Assembly (NCBI GenBank): GCA_965221375.1
Contig: OZ244883.1
Coordinates: 558,001 to 622,000 of the forward strand
DNA: 64,000 nucleotides
Direction of reading: 5' to 3'
Source: Poriferisulfidus sp965221375
Lineage (GTDB): Bacteria; Pseudomonadota; Gammaproteobacteria; Poriferisulfidales; Poriferisulfidaceae
A program made the translations under genes and the position numbers. Below are positions 40,093 through 50,305 of this stretch, one piece after another; the first letter of the stretch is position 1, and each line of letters opens with the position of its first letter. Below the pieces are notes generated by a model. That model was given only the letters and a program-made list of their open reading frames with translations, was not told the DNA's origin and ran no database searches.

Positions 40093-40634
40093 CAGGCGTG
40101 GCGCATATGCGCGGGCAATACCAGGTGTTCGCGAAGGGCCTGATTTTCGCGTTGGGCGCGATGTTCAAACAGGGTCACGAAATAATAACCGGACAAGGCG
40201 ATGACAAGACCCGCCAATGTCGGCAGGGTCGCGTGCGCGATGCCGGAACTCAAGGCGCGGGCACTGTTGGAGCCGGTGATGGCCAAGACCTCAAAAACCT
40301 CGATCATTCCGGTGATGGTGCCCAGCAACCCGAGCAGGGGACAGATCTGAATCAGCCCCTTGATGATCATAAATCCTTTGGTTGCGTTGACCCGGGCCTC
40401 CGACAGCCATTGTTGACGCAGCCACAAGGCTTCCTCGGGCAGCCAGTCCTTCAACTCGCTTTGAGTATGCTCGTCTTTTTTCCAGCGGTGGGGTCCGTAA
40501 AAATACCAGGCGCGTTCAATAATGAACCACCACAACAGAAAGGCGACACCAAACAAGACCAGCAGGACTTGGCCACCGTCATGGATCAAGCCTTCGACGT
40601 TATACAGGGTTGCAGCCAGCCAAGCCTCGTTCAT
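40092..40634 (-). CDS. exbB: ExbB/TolQ-type proton channel protein
   Basis: 180 residues with three hydrophobic segments (about 17-37, 90-112 and 130-155). The conserved segments PLLGLLGTITGMIEVFEVLA and ATLPTLAGLVIALSGYYF are typical of ExbB. Its start overlaps the TtpC-like gene by 4 bases. Short ExbB forms such as this are the second channel protein in TonB2 clusters. Confidence 0.94.
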   Translation of the reverse strand: MNEAWLAATLYNVEGLIHDGGQVLLVLFGVAFLLWWFIIERAWYFYGPHRWKKDEHTQSELKDWLPEEALWLRQQWLSEARVNATKGFMIIKGLIQICPLLGLLGTITGMIEVFEVLAITGSNSARALSSGIAHATLPTLAGLVIALSGYYFVTLFEHRAQRENQALREHLVLPAHMRHA

Positions 40635-41959
40635 GTTTGCAAGGCGCGCGTCAGCAGGCCCAGGCTCTGTTCATCGACGATTTGACGGATACGGGTACTG
40701 TAGGCGCGTGCCATTGTCAGCAACAACAGAATCGGAATTGCGGCAGTCAGGCCCAAGGCCGTGGTAATCAAGGCCTGGCTGATGCCGCCGGCCATCATGC
40801 GCGGGTCTCCAGTCCCGAACAGGGTGATGTCCTGGAAGGTCTGGATCATGCCGGTAACGGTTCCCAGCAGACCCAGTAGCGGGGCAATCGCGGCGAGTAC
40901 GCGCAAAAGATTGAGACCCCAGGAAAGTTTTGGCAATTCTTCGCTGACGGCTTCGTGTACCCGATCCTCCAGCGCTTCGGGATCAAGCTTGCCGCGATGT
41001 TCCTGATAAACGAGTGCAATCCGGCCTAAAGCATTGTCAGCATTGGGGTGCTCCAGGTCATGATGCTGGCGCAGGATGCGTCGCAACTGGATGTTCAGCA
41101 TGATGTTGCGCATGATCGCGAAAAAGATGCCAAAAATCCCGATGGCAATGATGATGTAACCGATCGGGCCGCCCTGTTCAATACGTTCTCCCAGATCGGG
41201 GGCATCTGCCAGTAGGCTCAGAATGGAACCCCGTGAGGGATCAATGACCGCCAAGGGGTATTCCTGCTGCGAGACTTCCAGTTCGGCAGCGATCGTACGA
41301 TAGACCGAACGGGGCTGGCGAGGCAGAAACATCAAATCTGTCGAATCGCTGGCCTGGCTTAAGAATCGATTCTTGGAAGTTGCAGTGAACGCGCCGATGC
41401 GAATGACATTGGCCCCTCCAAAAGTGCCGTCCGGGTTGGTGACTTGGGCCAGGAAACGGACAACCTTGCCTTGCTCGTGGGCTTCGTTGAGGGCTTCATA
41501 AACCAACTGGTTCATGTCCTCGACAGTAAATGCGTGGTTATCATCCAGCAAAGGCTCAAGTTTCTGGGCGCGTTGCGGGTATTGGGCGCTGATCAGCGAG
41601 TTCTGAAATTGATCTTTGAGATCGGCCGCCCATAATTTCGCGGTCGCAAAAACTTCCTTATGGTGTTGAATGAGGACATCCAGCTTTTCGCGCTGAACAA
41701 CCATTTTTTTCTCGCCGGCACGGAACTCTTTTTCCAGGTCGCGACTGCGCTTTTCTTCTTTTTTGATGTCGGCCTTGACTTGTTTGAGCAACTGTTTGCG
41801 CTCTTGTGCAATCTCTCGAAAATGCTGCAGACGGGCTTCAATCTCTTTATTCTCCTGCAGCTGATTGGCCTGCAGATTGCGCAACAGGTCATCCAAAGGC
41901 GCCGCGTGGGCGCAGGAAACCCCGAGGGCGAGTAGAAGCGATACGGCGCGCATTTTCAT
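40631..41959 (-). CDS. TtpC-like MotA/TolQ/ExbB protein with coiled-coil extension
   Basis: 442 residues. A signal peptide (VSLLLALGVSCAHA) is followed by a long periplasmic coiled coil (about residues 30-120, rich in Lys/Glu) and a globular region. The C-terminal ExbB-like channel domain has IAPLLGLLGTVTGMIQTF and GISQALITTALGLTAAIP. This extended ExbB is the hallmark of TonB2-type systems, where TtpC is needed for siderophore uptake. It has 4-base overlaps at both ends, so the operon is tightly coupled. Confidence 0.92.
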   Translation of the reverse strand: MKMRAVSLLLALGVSCAHAAPLDDLLRNLQANQLQENKEIEARLQHFREIAQERKQLLKQVKADIKKEEKRSRDLEKEFRAGEKKMVVQREKLDVLIQHHKEVFATAKLWAADLKDQFQNSLISAQYPQRAQKLEPLLDDNHAFTVEDMNQLVYEALNEAHEQGKVVRFLAQVTNPDGTFGGANVIRIGAFTATSKNRFLSQASDSTDLMFLPRQPRSVYRTIAAELEVSQQEYPLAVIDPSRGSILSLLADAPDLGERIEQGGPIGYIIIAIGIFGIFFAIMRNIMLNIQLRRILRQHHDLEHPNADNALGRIALVYQEHRGKLDPEALEDRVHEAVSEELPKLSWGLNLLRVLAAIAPLLGLLGTVTGMIQTFQDITLFGTGDPRMMAGGISQALITTALGLTAAIPILLLLTMARAYSTRIRQIVDEQSLGLLTRALQT

Positions 41960-42792
41960 GAGGAAGTTTTTTCCTCCGCAGGCGTGTCTACAACCTCTTC
42001 AGCGGGCGGGCTGGACGCGGGCCGGGGCGACTCAACGGGCAACACAAGCAGATCGGGTGCGGCCTGTTTTTTCGCCATGCGTACGGCCTGCTGCAGATAA
42101 TTGCCGAGCTCTTCGGTGGGCTGCCAGATGTTCTTGCGCTTGTTCCAGACAAACGTCCGTTTACGGTCGCCGGTCATGGCAAACAGACCAACCCGACCGA
42201 CCCGCAACACTGTGACGGACAGCAGTTGGCCGTCCAATTCCAGCGTATCCGAGTATGTTTCCATCAGATGCCCGTAATCCAGTTCGATCTGGTAGGCCTC
42301 ATACAGGCTGCGATATTTGGTCGCCAGCGACAGCTCCGGGTCGTCAAGAATAGTCCGCAATTTCTCCAGACGGGCCGTTCGCTCTTCGAGCAAAAAGGGC
42401 ATATCCGCTTGGATAAATGTCTCCAGAGCGCCGAGCATGCGTTCCATCAACGGCACAATCTGGCGGTCCAGTTGTCCGGTTTTTTGGATGCGGGTCGCCA
42501 GATCGTCGAGTTTTGCTTGCTGCTGATCCCGCAGCACCTGTAACTGGCGGTTGTAGGTGCGCAGACTTTCCAGTTGGATTAACTGTGAGCGGTACTCGGC
42601 ATAGGCCGCTTGCGCTTCATCGTCCAGCTTCTCAATCTGCTGCTGTGCTTGCGCTTGTTGATCCGTAGATTTTTGCGCGATACGATTCAGTGCTTTCCAG
42701 TCGGTCGCATGGACAAGACCGGAAGCCAGCACGGCGACAACAAGGCAAATAAATCCAGTACGCACAGTGATTGAGTGAGTGGGGGAGAGCAT
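41956..42792 (-). CDS. DUF3450 periplasmic coiled-coil protein of the TonB2 operon
   Basis: 278 residues. Signal peptide (FICLVVAVLASGLVHA), then a coiled coil (about 35-110, QQAQAQQQIEKLDDEAQAAY) and the DUF3450 core with YRSLYEAYQIELDYGHLMETY and TVLRVGRVGLFAMTGD. The family is almost always first in DUF3450-TtpC-ExbB-ExbD-TonB-TPR operons. Its exact role is unknown; it probably modulates the TtpC complex. There is no clear ribosome site at ATG 42792, and GTG 42765 is an alternative. Confidence 0.9.
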   Translation of the reverse strand: MLSPTHSITVRTGFICLVVAVLASGLVHATDWKALNRIAQKSTDQQAQAQQQIEKLDDEAQAAYAEYRSQLIQLESLRTYNRQLQVLRDQQQAKLDDLATRIQKTGQLDRQIVPLMERMLGALETFIQADMPFLLEERTARLEKLRTILDDPELSLATKYRSLYEAYQIELDYGHLMETYSDTLELDGQLLSVTVLRVGRVGLFAMTGDRKRTFVWNKRKNIWQPTEELGNYLQQAVRMAKKQAAPDLLVLPVESPRPASSPPAEEVVDTPAEEKTSS

Positions 42793-42836
42793 GTGGAGGC
42801 GGGAGTCACATACCGATTTTCAGACGCACTCTTGCC

Positions 42837-42845
42837 ATTATACCA
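42837..42845 (-). promoter_or_regulatory. Extended -10 promoter of the TonB2 operon
   Basis: On the minus strand the sequence reads TGGTATAAT, a perfect -10 with the TGn extension, about 45 bases before the DUF3450 start codon. The -35 region is poor, as is usual with extended -10 promoters. I could not identify a convincing Fur box. Confidence 0.55.
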
Positions 42846-42939
42846 ACCAGTACTTTGATTGTTTTTAGGCTTTTCGCGCCGAGAGATAGGAGCTTCCCCC
42901 AACTCCGAGAGCCTCAAACATAAGAGTGAAGCGCATTAT

Positions 42940-44715
42940 TTAGTTCTGGGGGACAGGGATGACGCGGCCGTTTTCAAAACGCGCCCACTGGAGATGGCGG
43001 AATACTTGACGGGTTTCACGCAGGGTCAGACGACCGGTCCAGCCGTCAAGGGTGACGTTCGGGTTGTGTTTCAATTGATCCAGGCGCATGGCCAGCAAAT
43101 AAGCATCCGCTCCCAGCGCCACGAAGCGGGGCAATTGCCGATTCGAGGACGCGGAGGTCAGTTGCTCTTGGAGTTGAGTGTCCAATACCAGCGGAATATC
43201 GCAAAACAGCACCTCGTCCAAATCTCGATCCTGCAGCGGGCTGGGAGTTCCTCCGTAGACATGTGAGGTGGCATAAACCGGTAGGTCGTCCGCGTAATAA
43301 AAGTCAAGTTGAGGCTTAAACAGGCGGGCATTGCGCGTGGTGCTGGCCAAAAACACCATGTCGATATCCTGGCGCCGGGCGGGTCTTGAAACCACTTCGT
43401 GGCCCAGCGTGTCTTCCAGTCGCTGCTGGCGGGCTTCGCTGTCGGACAGTTTCAAGGCACGCTTGATGATGTCGGCATAATCGGAGGCATCGGCCAGATA
43501 AAACCCGCTACTGCGTACCACGCCGCCTCCGGCTTCAAAACGTTCGGTAAAGGCGGTATGCAAACGTCGCCCCCAGCGGCTGTTGGGAGCGAAGGAGATT
43601 GCAGCGCGATAGCCGTCCTGCAGAGCACGCTCGGCTACTTGAATTGCCTCGTCTTCCGGAAGGAGCCCGAATTGATAGAAATTCTCGGGCGCCTGCATCT
43701 GTTGATCCAGGTAATTGAGACTGACGGTGCGTACCGGCAAGGCACCCTGACGCGCCAGACGCATGACTGCAGGTTTGTTGAATGGTCCAATGACACGCTC
43801 CGCACCATCGGCCACCGCCAATTCGTACAAATCCAGCGCGCTCAGTGTCGTGTCTCCGGTGTCGTAGATGCGCAACTCTGGAGTGCGGCCTTCCAGTCGG
43901 TGACGCATGCCGGCTTCAATACCGTCACGGATGGCTTTGCCGACAACCGCCAACTCCCCGCTGACCGGCAACAGGGCCGCAATCTGACGGATTTCCATAT
44001 GCAACGCGGCGAGCATTTGGGTGACTTCGGGCAACCATTCGACGGCCGGATGCTGCGGGTAGTGCAGCTGCCATTCGCGCAAGGTCTCGCGCACGGACAA
44101 CTGCGGCGTTTCGGTGGGTTGGGCCAGCAAGGCGAGATCCAGCCAGCCCCGCCAGAGTTCGTCATCGCTTGCGCTGCGCCAAGCCTGCATTTGCGCCGCA
44201 GGCGCACTCAAGAGCACATTCCAGACCGATTGGTAATGCTCCAGGCGTTGCTCGACCTGCGGCAGGTTTGAGGCCCGAAGCAACCTTACCCGCAAGGCAT
44301 TGGGCTGGTCATTCTGGCGTTCGTAAATCTGCAGTTGTGTTTCGAGGATATCTGCGTTTTGGGGTAAAGTCTCGAGAAGCGCCAGGGCCTCGGCGTCTTT
44401 TTGTTCATACGCAAGCCAGCGGACTTTTACCTGTTGTAATCGCTGCAGTTCCGAGTCTTGTAAAGCGCGGTCTTCCAGCTGCCGCAGGCCGGCGGCGACC
44501 GCATCCCAAAGTTCGTTATCTGCCCAATGCTCCACCAGTTCCAGATGACGCGAAGTCCACTGCGGCTGGGGCCATAGCTGCGCTTCATCCCAAGCTTGTT
44601 TGGGAGGCAGCTCCAGTACTTCTTCCCAAGATTTCGGCTCAACGAGAACGGGTCCCGCGGCGCATCCCGCTAAAGCGAGGGCCAGCAGCGTCGGGAAGAG
44701 GGCGCGGAGAAACAT
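42940..44715 (-). CDS. lpoA: Penicillin-binding protein activator LpoA (outer-membrane lipoprotein)
   Basis: 591 residues from ATG 44715. A lipoprotein signal peptide with lipobox LAGC (LFPTLLALALAGCAAG) starts the protein. The N-terminal half is helical TPR-like (residues 30-250). The C-terminal half has a periplasmic-binding-protein fold (AALLPVSGELAVVGKAIRDGIEAG, RVIGPFNKPAVMRLARQGALPV, FLASTTRNARLFKPQLDFYYADDLPVYA split over the second lobe). LpoA stimulates the peptidoglycan synthase PBP1A. The family is restricted to gammaproteobacteria. In-frame starts up to 45234 would overlap aceE on the other strand and lack the lipobox at the terminus. Confidence 0.92.
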   Translation of the reverse strand: MFLRALFPTLLALALAGCAAGPVLVEPKSWEEVLELPPKQAWDEAQLWPQPQWTSRHLELVEHWADNELWDAVAAGLRQLEDRALQDSELQRLQQVKVRWLAYEQKDAEALALLETLPQNADILETQLQIYERQNDQPNALRVRLLRASNLPQVEQRLEHYQSVWNVLLSAPAAQMQAWRSASDDELWRGWLDLALLAQPTETPQLSVRETLREWQLHYPQHPAVEWLPEVTQMLAALHMEIRQIAALLPVSGELAVVGKAIRDGIEAGMRHRLEGRTPELRIYDTGDTTLSALDLYELAVADGAERVIGPFNKPAVMRLARQGALPVRTVSLNYLDQQMQAPENFYQFGLLPEDEAIQVAERALQDGYRAAISFAPNSRWGRRLHTAFTERFEAGGGVVRSSGFYLADASDYADIIKRALKLSDSEARQQRLEDTLGHEVVSRPARRQDIDMVFLASTTRNARLFKPQLDFYYADDLPVYATSHVYGGTPSPLQDRDLDEVLFCDIPLVLDTQLQEQLTSASSNRQLPRFVALGADAYLLAMRLDQLKHNPNVTLDGWTGRLTLRETRQVFRHLQWARFENGRVIPVPQN

Positions 44716-44910
44716 TTCCGGGGGAATACCATCAAAGGCTTTATCATACACGGCTTGATGCAAAATTCGTGCTGTCCGGTCCTCCAGTGCCAAGAGCGGA
44801 CTGTTTGGGGTGTGCAGCAGAGGGCCGCCACAGATGTACTTGAGTCCAGCCCGAAAAATCAAGCACCCTGATATTATGAAAACCGTAATTACCGCAGGCC
44901 CGGCAAATCC

Positions 44911-47580
44911 ATGAGTGAACTTCGTCCCGAACAGCAGGATATCGATCCGCTGGAGACACAGGAGTGGCTGGAGGCCTTGGATTCCGTCTTCAAGGAAGAA
45001 GGCCCGTCCCGGGCGCATTATCTTTTGGAACGCCTGCTGGACCGGGCCCGTCGATCGGGGTTGACCATCCCGTACAGCGCAAGCACGGCATACCTCAACA
45101 CCATTCCGGCCGCGCAGGAGGAAAGTTGTCCTGGAGATGCGGCTCTGGAGTGGCGCATCCGCTCGCTGATTCGCTGGAATGCAATGGCCATGGTGGTGCG
45201 CGCCAATCAGGAATACCCGGGCCTGGGCGGACATGTGGCGACTTTTGCTTCAGTCGCGACTTTATACGATGTCGGATTCAACTATTTCTGGCGTGCTCCC
45301 AGCGAAGACCACGGGGGAGATTTGGTGTTCTTTCAGGGTCACTCCGCTCCCGGGATTTACGCCCGCGCGTATTTAGAGGGGCGCTTGGACAAAGAGCATC
45401 TGCACCGGTTTCGCCGCGAAGTGGAAGGCGGAGGGCTGTCGTCTTATCCCCACCCGTACCTGATGCCGGATTTTTGGCAGTTTCCGACCGTTTCCATGGG
45501 GTTGGGTCCGCTGCAGGGAATTTATCAGGCGCGTTTCATGCGGTATCTGGAACACCGCGGATTACTGGAGCCCAGCGATCGCAAGGTGTGGGTCTTTGTC
45601 GGTGACGGAGAGATGGATGAACCCGAGTCCCTGGGGGTGTTGTCCGTGGCCGGGCGGGAACGCTTGGACAACCTGATTTTTGTGGTCAACTGCAATCTGC
45701 AGCGCCTGGATGGCCCGGTGCGCGGGAATGGCAAGATTATTCAGGAATTGGAAAACGTTTTCCGCGGGGCCGGTTGGAATGTCATCAAGCTGATCTGGGG
45801 GTCTTACTGGGATCCTCTATTCGCCCGGGATACCCAGGGAATTTTGCTCAAGCGCATGGAAGAGTGTGTGGATGGGGATTACCAGACCTACAGCACTCGA
45901 GACGGGGCCTATGCGCGCGAGCACTTCTTCGGCAAATATCCGGAACTCAAGGCCATGGTGGCAAATATGGCGGATGAGGATTTGTGGCGCTTGAACCGGG
46001 GAGGTCACGATCCGCACAAAGTGTATGCGGCGTACCGGGCGGCGGTGGCTTGCAAGGGGCAGCCGACCGTCATTCTGGCGAAGACCATCAAAGGTTACGG
46101 GATGGGCAAGGCAGGACAGGGTCTGAACATTACGCACCAGCAGAAGAAATTGGATACCGCGGCGCTGAGGGAGTTTCGCGACCGCTTCAAAATCCCGATT
46201 AGCGACGATGAAATTCAGGATCGCGTGCCGTTTTACCGTCCCGCGCCCGACAGTCCCGAAATTCGTTACATGCAGGCGCGCCGCAAAGCTTTGGGGGGAT
46301 ATTTGCCGGCCCGTCGTCAGGAGACGCCTTCGCTGAAAATTCCCGAAAACTTGTTCGAGAAAATGCTTGAAGGTTCCGGTGAGCGTGAAATCTCGACCAC
46401 CATGGCCCTAGTGCGGGTGCTCACCAGTTTGTTGCGCGATCGTGATTTGGGCCCGCGGGTGGTGCCGATTGTGCCGGACGAATCGCGGACCTTCGGAATG
46501 GAAGGGATGTTCCGACAGTTGGGAATCTACGCGCCGTTCGGGCAGTTGTATGAACCGGAAGATGCCGGCCATCTGTCGTATTACCGGGAAGAAAAAACCG
46601 GACAGGTACTGGAAGAAGGCATCAACGAGGCAGGCGCCATGGGTTCCTTTTTGGCGGCAGGCACCGCATACAGCACGCACGGTCTGCCGATGATTCCGTT
46701 TTACATTTTTTATTCCATGTTCGGTTTTCAGCGCGTCGGAGATTTGATGTGGCTGGCCGGCGATATACAGGCGCGCGGATTTTTGATTGGCGGCACCGCC
46801 GGGCGCACGACCCTAGAGGGCGAAGGCCTGCAGCACCAGGATGGGCACAGCCACTTGGCGATGGGGAGCATCCCGAACTGTTATCCCTACGATGCGGCTT
46901 ATGCCTACGAGGTGGCGGTCATCATCGAAGACGGGTTGCGTCGGATGTATGAGCAGGGAGAAAGCTGTTTCTATTACCTGACGGTGGAGAACGAAAACTA
47001 CGCACACCCGCCGTTGCCGGAAGGGGCTCGCGAAGGAATCTTAAAAGGCATGTATCGGGTCGCAGAAGTCCAGGATCCAAAGGCGCCATGCGTCCATTTA
47101 CTGGGCTCGGGCGCAATTTTGGGAGAGACTTTGGCCGCTGCAGAACTCCTGCGCGAACATGGGGTCGAGTCAGATGTATGGAGCGTGACCAGCTTCCCGC
47201 TCCTGGCTCGGGAAGAGGCCAAAATCGCGCGCCACAATCGCCTGCATCCCAAAGACCCGCAGATGGCTTGGATGACGCAGTGCTTGGCGGATGTCTCAGG
47301 CCCCGTGATTGCTGCAAGCGATTACGTGTGTGCTCACGCAGAGCAGGCACGAGCCTGTTTGCCGCCGGGGTGTGATTATCTGGTGCTGGGGACCGATGGT
47401 TTCGGTCGCAGCGATACGCGAGAGAAATTACGTGACTTCTTCGAGGTGAATGCGGCGCATATTGCCCACACGGCCGCTTATGCGCTTGGGAAGGCAGGGC
47501 AGCTGGAGGCCCGCACCGCTCAGGCAATTACCGAAGCCTGCGATATCGACCCCAATCGTCCGGATCCGATCGTGTCATGA
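44911..47580 (+). CDS. aceE: Pyruvate dehydrogenase E1 component (homodimeric)
   Basis: 889 residues, close to the E. coli length. It decarboxylates pyruvate with thiamine diphosphate and passes the acetyl group to the lipoyl arm of AceF. The thiamine-diphosphate motif GDGEMDEPES (about residue 230) with NCNLQRLDGPV downstream, the HGGDLVFFQGHSAPGIYAR region and HQDGHSHL are all typical of the AceE type. Its stop overlaps the aceF ATG (ATGA). The 195-base gap to lpoA holds divergent control regions, but I cannot place a good promoter. Confidence 0.98.
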   Translation: MSELRPEQQDIDPLETQEWLEALDSVFKEEGPSRAHYLLERLLDRARRSGLTIPYSASTAYLNTIPAAQEESCPGDAALEWRIRSLIRWNAMAMVVRANQEYPGLGGHVATFASVATLYDVGFNYFWRAPSEDHGGDLVFFQGHSAPGIYARAYLEGRLDKEHLHRFRREVEGGGLSSYPHPYLMPDFWQFPTVSMGLGPLQGIYQARFMRYLEHRGLLEPSDRKVWVFVGDGEMDEPESLGVLSVAGRERLDNLIFVVNCNLQRLDGPVRGNGKIIQELENVFRGAGWNVIKLIWGSYWDPLFARDTQGILLKRMEECVDGDYQTYSTRDGAYAREHFFGKYPELKAMVANMADEDLWRLNRGGHDPHKVYAAYRAAVACKGQPTVILAKTIKGYGMGKAGQGLNITHQQKKLDTAALREFRDRFKIPISDDEIQDRVPFYRPAPDSPEIRYMQARRKALGGYLPARRQETPSLKIPENLFEKMLEGSGEREISTTMALVRVLTSLLRDRDLGPRVVPIVPDESRTFGMEGMFRQLGIYAPFGQLYEPEDAGHLSYYREEKTGQVLEEGINEAGAMGSFLAAGTAYSTHGLPMIPFYIFYSMFGFQRVGDLMWLAGDIQARGFLIGGTAGRTTLEGEGLQHQDGHSHLAMGSIPNCYPYDAAYAYEVAVIIEDGLRRMYEQGESCFYYLTVENENYAHPPLPEGAREGILKGMYRVAEVQDPKAPCVHLLGSGAILGETLAAAELLREHGVESDVWSVTSFPLLAREEAKIARHNRLHPKDPQMAWMTQCLADVSGPVIAASDYVCAHAEQARACLPPGCDYLVLGTDGFGRSDTREKLRDFFEVNAAHIAHTAAYALGKAGQLEARTAQAITEACDIDPNRPDPIVS

Positions 47581-48854
47581 GCCGAGAAGTGCGGGTTCCG
47601 GACATGGGCGATGTGCCGGAAGCCGAAGTCATTGAAATTTTTGTGCAGTCGGGCCAAACCATCGGCGCGGACGAGCCGCTCTTGACGCTGGAATCCGACA
47701 AAGCGGCCATGGATCTGCCGGCACCGTTCGCAGGGGTGGTCGAGGAAGTTTGCGTCAAAGTGGGGGACATGGTGCAAATGAATTCTCTGGTGGTAGTGTT
47801 GACGGACCAGCCGGAAGAGATGCTTGAGCAGCCGGAGACAGAAGTCGAAGAACCCATAAAAGAAACGGCAGACAGTACCCCGACAGAGGAGACGGCGGTC
47901 GAAGTGGCGCCGGAACCTCGCGACCCTCCCGCTTCACCGGATGCGCCGGTACGACTGGGAGCCTTACCCCACGCAGGGCCTGCAGTACGCCGCTTTGCCC
48001 GTGAACTGGGGGTTGATTTGGCGCAGGTCGAGGGTCATGGTCGGCGCGGAAGGATTACACGCGAGGATGTGCAGCAATATGTCAAAGCGGTTCTGACGCG
48101 CCAGCAAGAACAGACTCCAACCACGCCTTCCAGTCCGCCGGTGGACGCGGAACGCTTTGGCCCTACACGGGTCGAGGCGCTGACTCGCATCCAAAAGCGT
48201 TCGGGTAGCAATCTGCAGCGCAACTGGCAATTGGCGCCTCATGTTTTTCAGCACCACGAAGCGGACATCACTCAACTCGAACAGCAGCGTCGTGAGCACC
48301 GAGAGCGGCCGGGCTTCGAACATCTGACGCTGACGGCCTGTGTCATGCAGGCATGTGCCCGGTTACTGTCTGAGTTTCCGCGTATCAATGCGTGTTTGAG
48401 CGAAGACGGACGTGACCTGATCGTGCGCGAATACATCAATATCGGGTTTGCGGCGAACACCGATGAGGGACTGGTGGTTCCCGTGGTCCGCGATGTTGAT
48501 CACAAATCCCTCGCCGCAGTGGCAGCGGAGATCGCCGCATTGGCCGATCGGGCACGCGCACAGCAGTTGCGTGCCGAAGATATGCAGGGTGGGGGCTTTA
48601 CTATTTCGAATCTGGGAGGTATCGGAGGAGGGCACTTCACCCCCATCATCAACTTGCCGCAAGTGGCGGTGTTGGGGATTTCGCGTGCGGTGCGACGTCC
48701 GGCGTGCGTGGAGGACCGTATCGAACCCCGCTTGTTCATGCCGTTGTCCTTGTCGTACGACCACCGCGTAATGGACGGGGTCGAGGGGGCACGTTTTGTG
48801 ACGGCTTTGGCGGACTTGCTGGAGCATCCCGAAAAACTGGACTGGGGCGCATGA
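47577..48854 (+). CDS. aceF: Dihydrolipoyl acetyltransferase (E2), single lipoyl domain
   Basis: 425 residues. One lipoyl domain with the lipoylated Lys42 in ESDKAAMD, then a Pro/Glu/Thr-rich linker (about 80-125). A peripheral-subunit-binding domain follows (AVRRFARELGVDLAQVEGHGRRGRI, about 137-165), then the catalytic domain with the active-site His and Asp in YDHRVMDG near the C-terminus. E. coli AceF carries three lipoyl domains; one is enough for function and common elsewhere. It overlaps lpd by 4 bases. Confidence 0.97.
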   Translation: MSREVRVPDMGDVPEAEVIEIFVQSGQTIGADEPLLTLESDKAAMDLPAPFAGVVEEVCVKVGDMVQMNSLVVVLTDQPEEMLEQPETEVEEPIKETADSTPTEETAVEVAPEPRDPPASPDAPVRLGALPHAGPAVRRFARELGVDLAQVEGHGRRGRITREDVQQYVKAVLTRQQEQTPTTPSSPPVDAERFGPTRVEALTRIQKRSGSNLQRNWQLAPHVFQHHEADITQLEQQRREHRERPGFEHLTLTACVMQACARLLSEFPRINACLSEDGRDLIVREYINIGFAANTDEGLVVPVVRDVDHKSLAAVAAEIAALADRARAQQLRAEDMQGGGFTISNLGGIGGGHFTPIINLPQVAVLGISRAVRRPACVEDRIEPRLFMPLSLSYDHRVMDGVEGARFVTALADLLEHPEKLDWGA

Positions 48855-50263
48855 AAACGACGGAACTGGTTGTCATTGGCGGAGGTCCGGGGGGCTACAA
48901 CGCCGCCTTTCGGGCCGCAGATATGGGTCTGAAGGTCACATTGGTGGAACGCTTTTCGCGTCTCGGCGGAGTTTGCCTGAATGTGGGGTGTATTCCGTCG
49001 AAAACGCTACTGCATGCAGCGGGACTTATCGAAGATGCCGAGCGCTGGCGCGAACGCGGAATTGTGTTTGAGTCGCCCCGCATAGATCTGGATGCCTTGC
49101 GAGATTGGAAAGAGCACGGCGTTTCGCAACTGGCCAAGGGTTTGGAGCAATTGGCGCAACGGCGCGGGGTCGACATTCTGGTGGGGCAAGCGCGCCTGAA
49201 GTCTGCGTATACGCTGCAGATTCAGGGAGAAGACGCAGCCGAAGAAATTCGTTTCGAACAGGCCATTCTCGCGACGGGTTCGCGGCCCACAAAACTGAAA
49301 CTGTTTCCAGAGGATCCGCGAATATGGGATTCCACTGGAGCTTTGGAGTTGTCCGAAATACCCCAGCGCTTGCTGGTCGTTGGTGGAGGGGTGTTGGGTC
49401 TGGAGTTGGCGACGGTCTACCGGGCACTGGGTTCAGCGGTGACAGTCGTCGAAGCATTGGACCAACTCCTGACGGGTGTCGACAAAGATGTGGTGCGGGC
49501 GTATATGAAAAGCAATGCCGACAAATTCGCGGCAGTGCATCTAAGTACGCAGGTGCAGGCTGCCGAGGCGCGTGACGAAGGAATTCTTGTGCAGATGCAG
49601 GGAGCCGAGCGCCAGTGGGAAGAGGAATTTGATGCAGTTTTGGTGGCCGTCGGACGAGCTGCCAACAGTGAGGACCTGGGGTTGGATGCAGCGGGTGTGG
49701 CGGTCGGAGAGCATGGAACTGTGCCGGTTAATCACCAGCAACGCACCAATATTCCTCATATATTTGCAATCGGTGATCTGACAGGATCACCAATGCTGGC
49801 ACATCGCGCCACCTATCAGGGACGAATTGCGGCTGAAGTGGCCGCGGGCACCCGCTCGGCGAGCGAAGCTCGCGTCGTGCCGTCGGTTGCTTATACGGAC
49901 CCGGAAGTGGCGTGGGTAGGTTTGACGGAAAGCGAAGCCAAGGAGCAGGGCATCGCTTACGATCGCGGCATCTTCCCATGGTCTGCCAGCGGCCGCGCCG
50001 TCGGTTCCGGTCGCGCCGAAGGCATGACCAAATTGTTGTTTGATGGTGAGACGCGACGGTTGGTGGGGGCGGCCATTGTGGGTGTCCACGCTGGAGAATT
50101 AATTGCTGAAGCCGCACTGGCGATTGAGAATGGTTGCGAAGCTGAAGATATCGCCGGCACCATCCATCCTCATCCGACATTTTCCGAAACGCTGGCCTTG
50201 GCCAGCGAGGTGGCGCAGGGGACAGTGACAGAGTTGTTTTTGGGGCGTCAAAAACGTACGTAG
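48851..50263 (+). CDS. lpd: Dihydrolipoyl dehydrogenase (E3)
   Basis: 470 residues from ATG 48851. FAD-binding loop GGGPGGY (10-16), redox-active disulfide GGVCLNVGC (Cys42, Cys47), NAD loop VVGGGVLGLE, and the C-terminal catalytic His-Glu pair in HPHPTFSE. It reoxidises the dihydrolipoyl group of AceF. It completes aceE-aceF-lpd as a tight operon. The AT-rich accessory block starts directly downstream. Confidence 0.97.
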   Translation: MKTTELVVIGGGPGGYNAAFRAADMGLKVTLVERFSRLGGVCLNVGCIPSKTLLHAAGLIEDAERWRERGIVFESPRIDLDALRDWKEHGVSQLAKGLEQLAQRRGVDILVGQARLKSAYTLQIQGEDAAEEIRFEQAILATGSRPTKLKLFPEDPRIWDSTGALELSEIPQRLLVVGGGVLGLELATVYRALGSAVTVVEALDQLLTGVDKDVVRAYMKSNADKFAAVHLSTQVQAAEARDEGILVQMQGAERQWEEEFDAVLVAVGRAANSEDLGLDAAGVAVGEHGTVPVNHQQRTNIPHIFAIGDLTGSPMLAHRATYQGRIAAEVAAGTRSASEARVVPSVAYTDPEVAWVGLTESEAKEQGIAYDRGIFPWSASGRAVGSGRAEGMTKLLFDGETRRLVGAAIVGVHAGELIAEAALAIENGCEAEDIAGTIHPHPTFSETLALASEVAQGTVTELFLGRQKRT

Positions 50264-50305
50264 GCATAATAATTTGTAAACATTTGCCACACCCAAAGAC
50301 TTCAT

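Noticed and set aside
44716..45234. N-terminal extension of LpoA to 764 residues
   Set aside because: It would overlap aceE on the other strand and displace the lipobox from the N-terminus; ATG 44715 gives a perfect lipoprotein signal.
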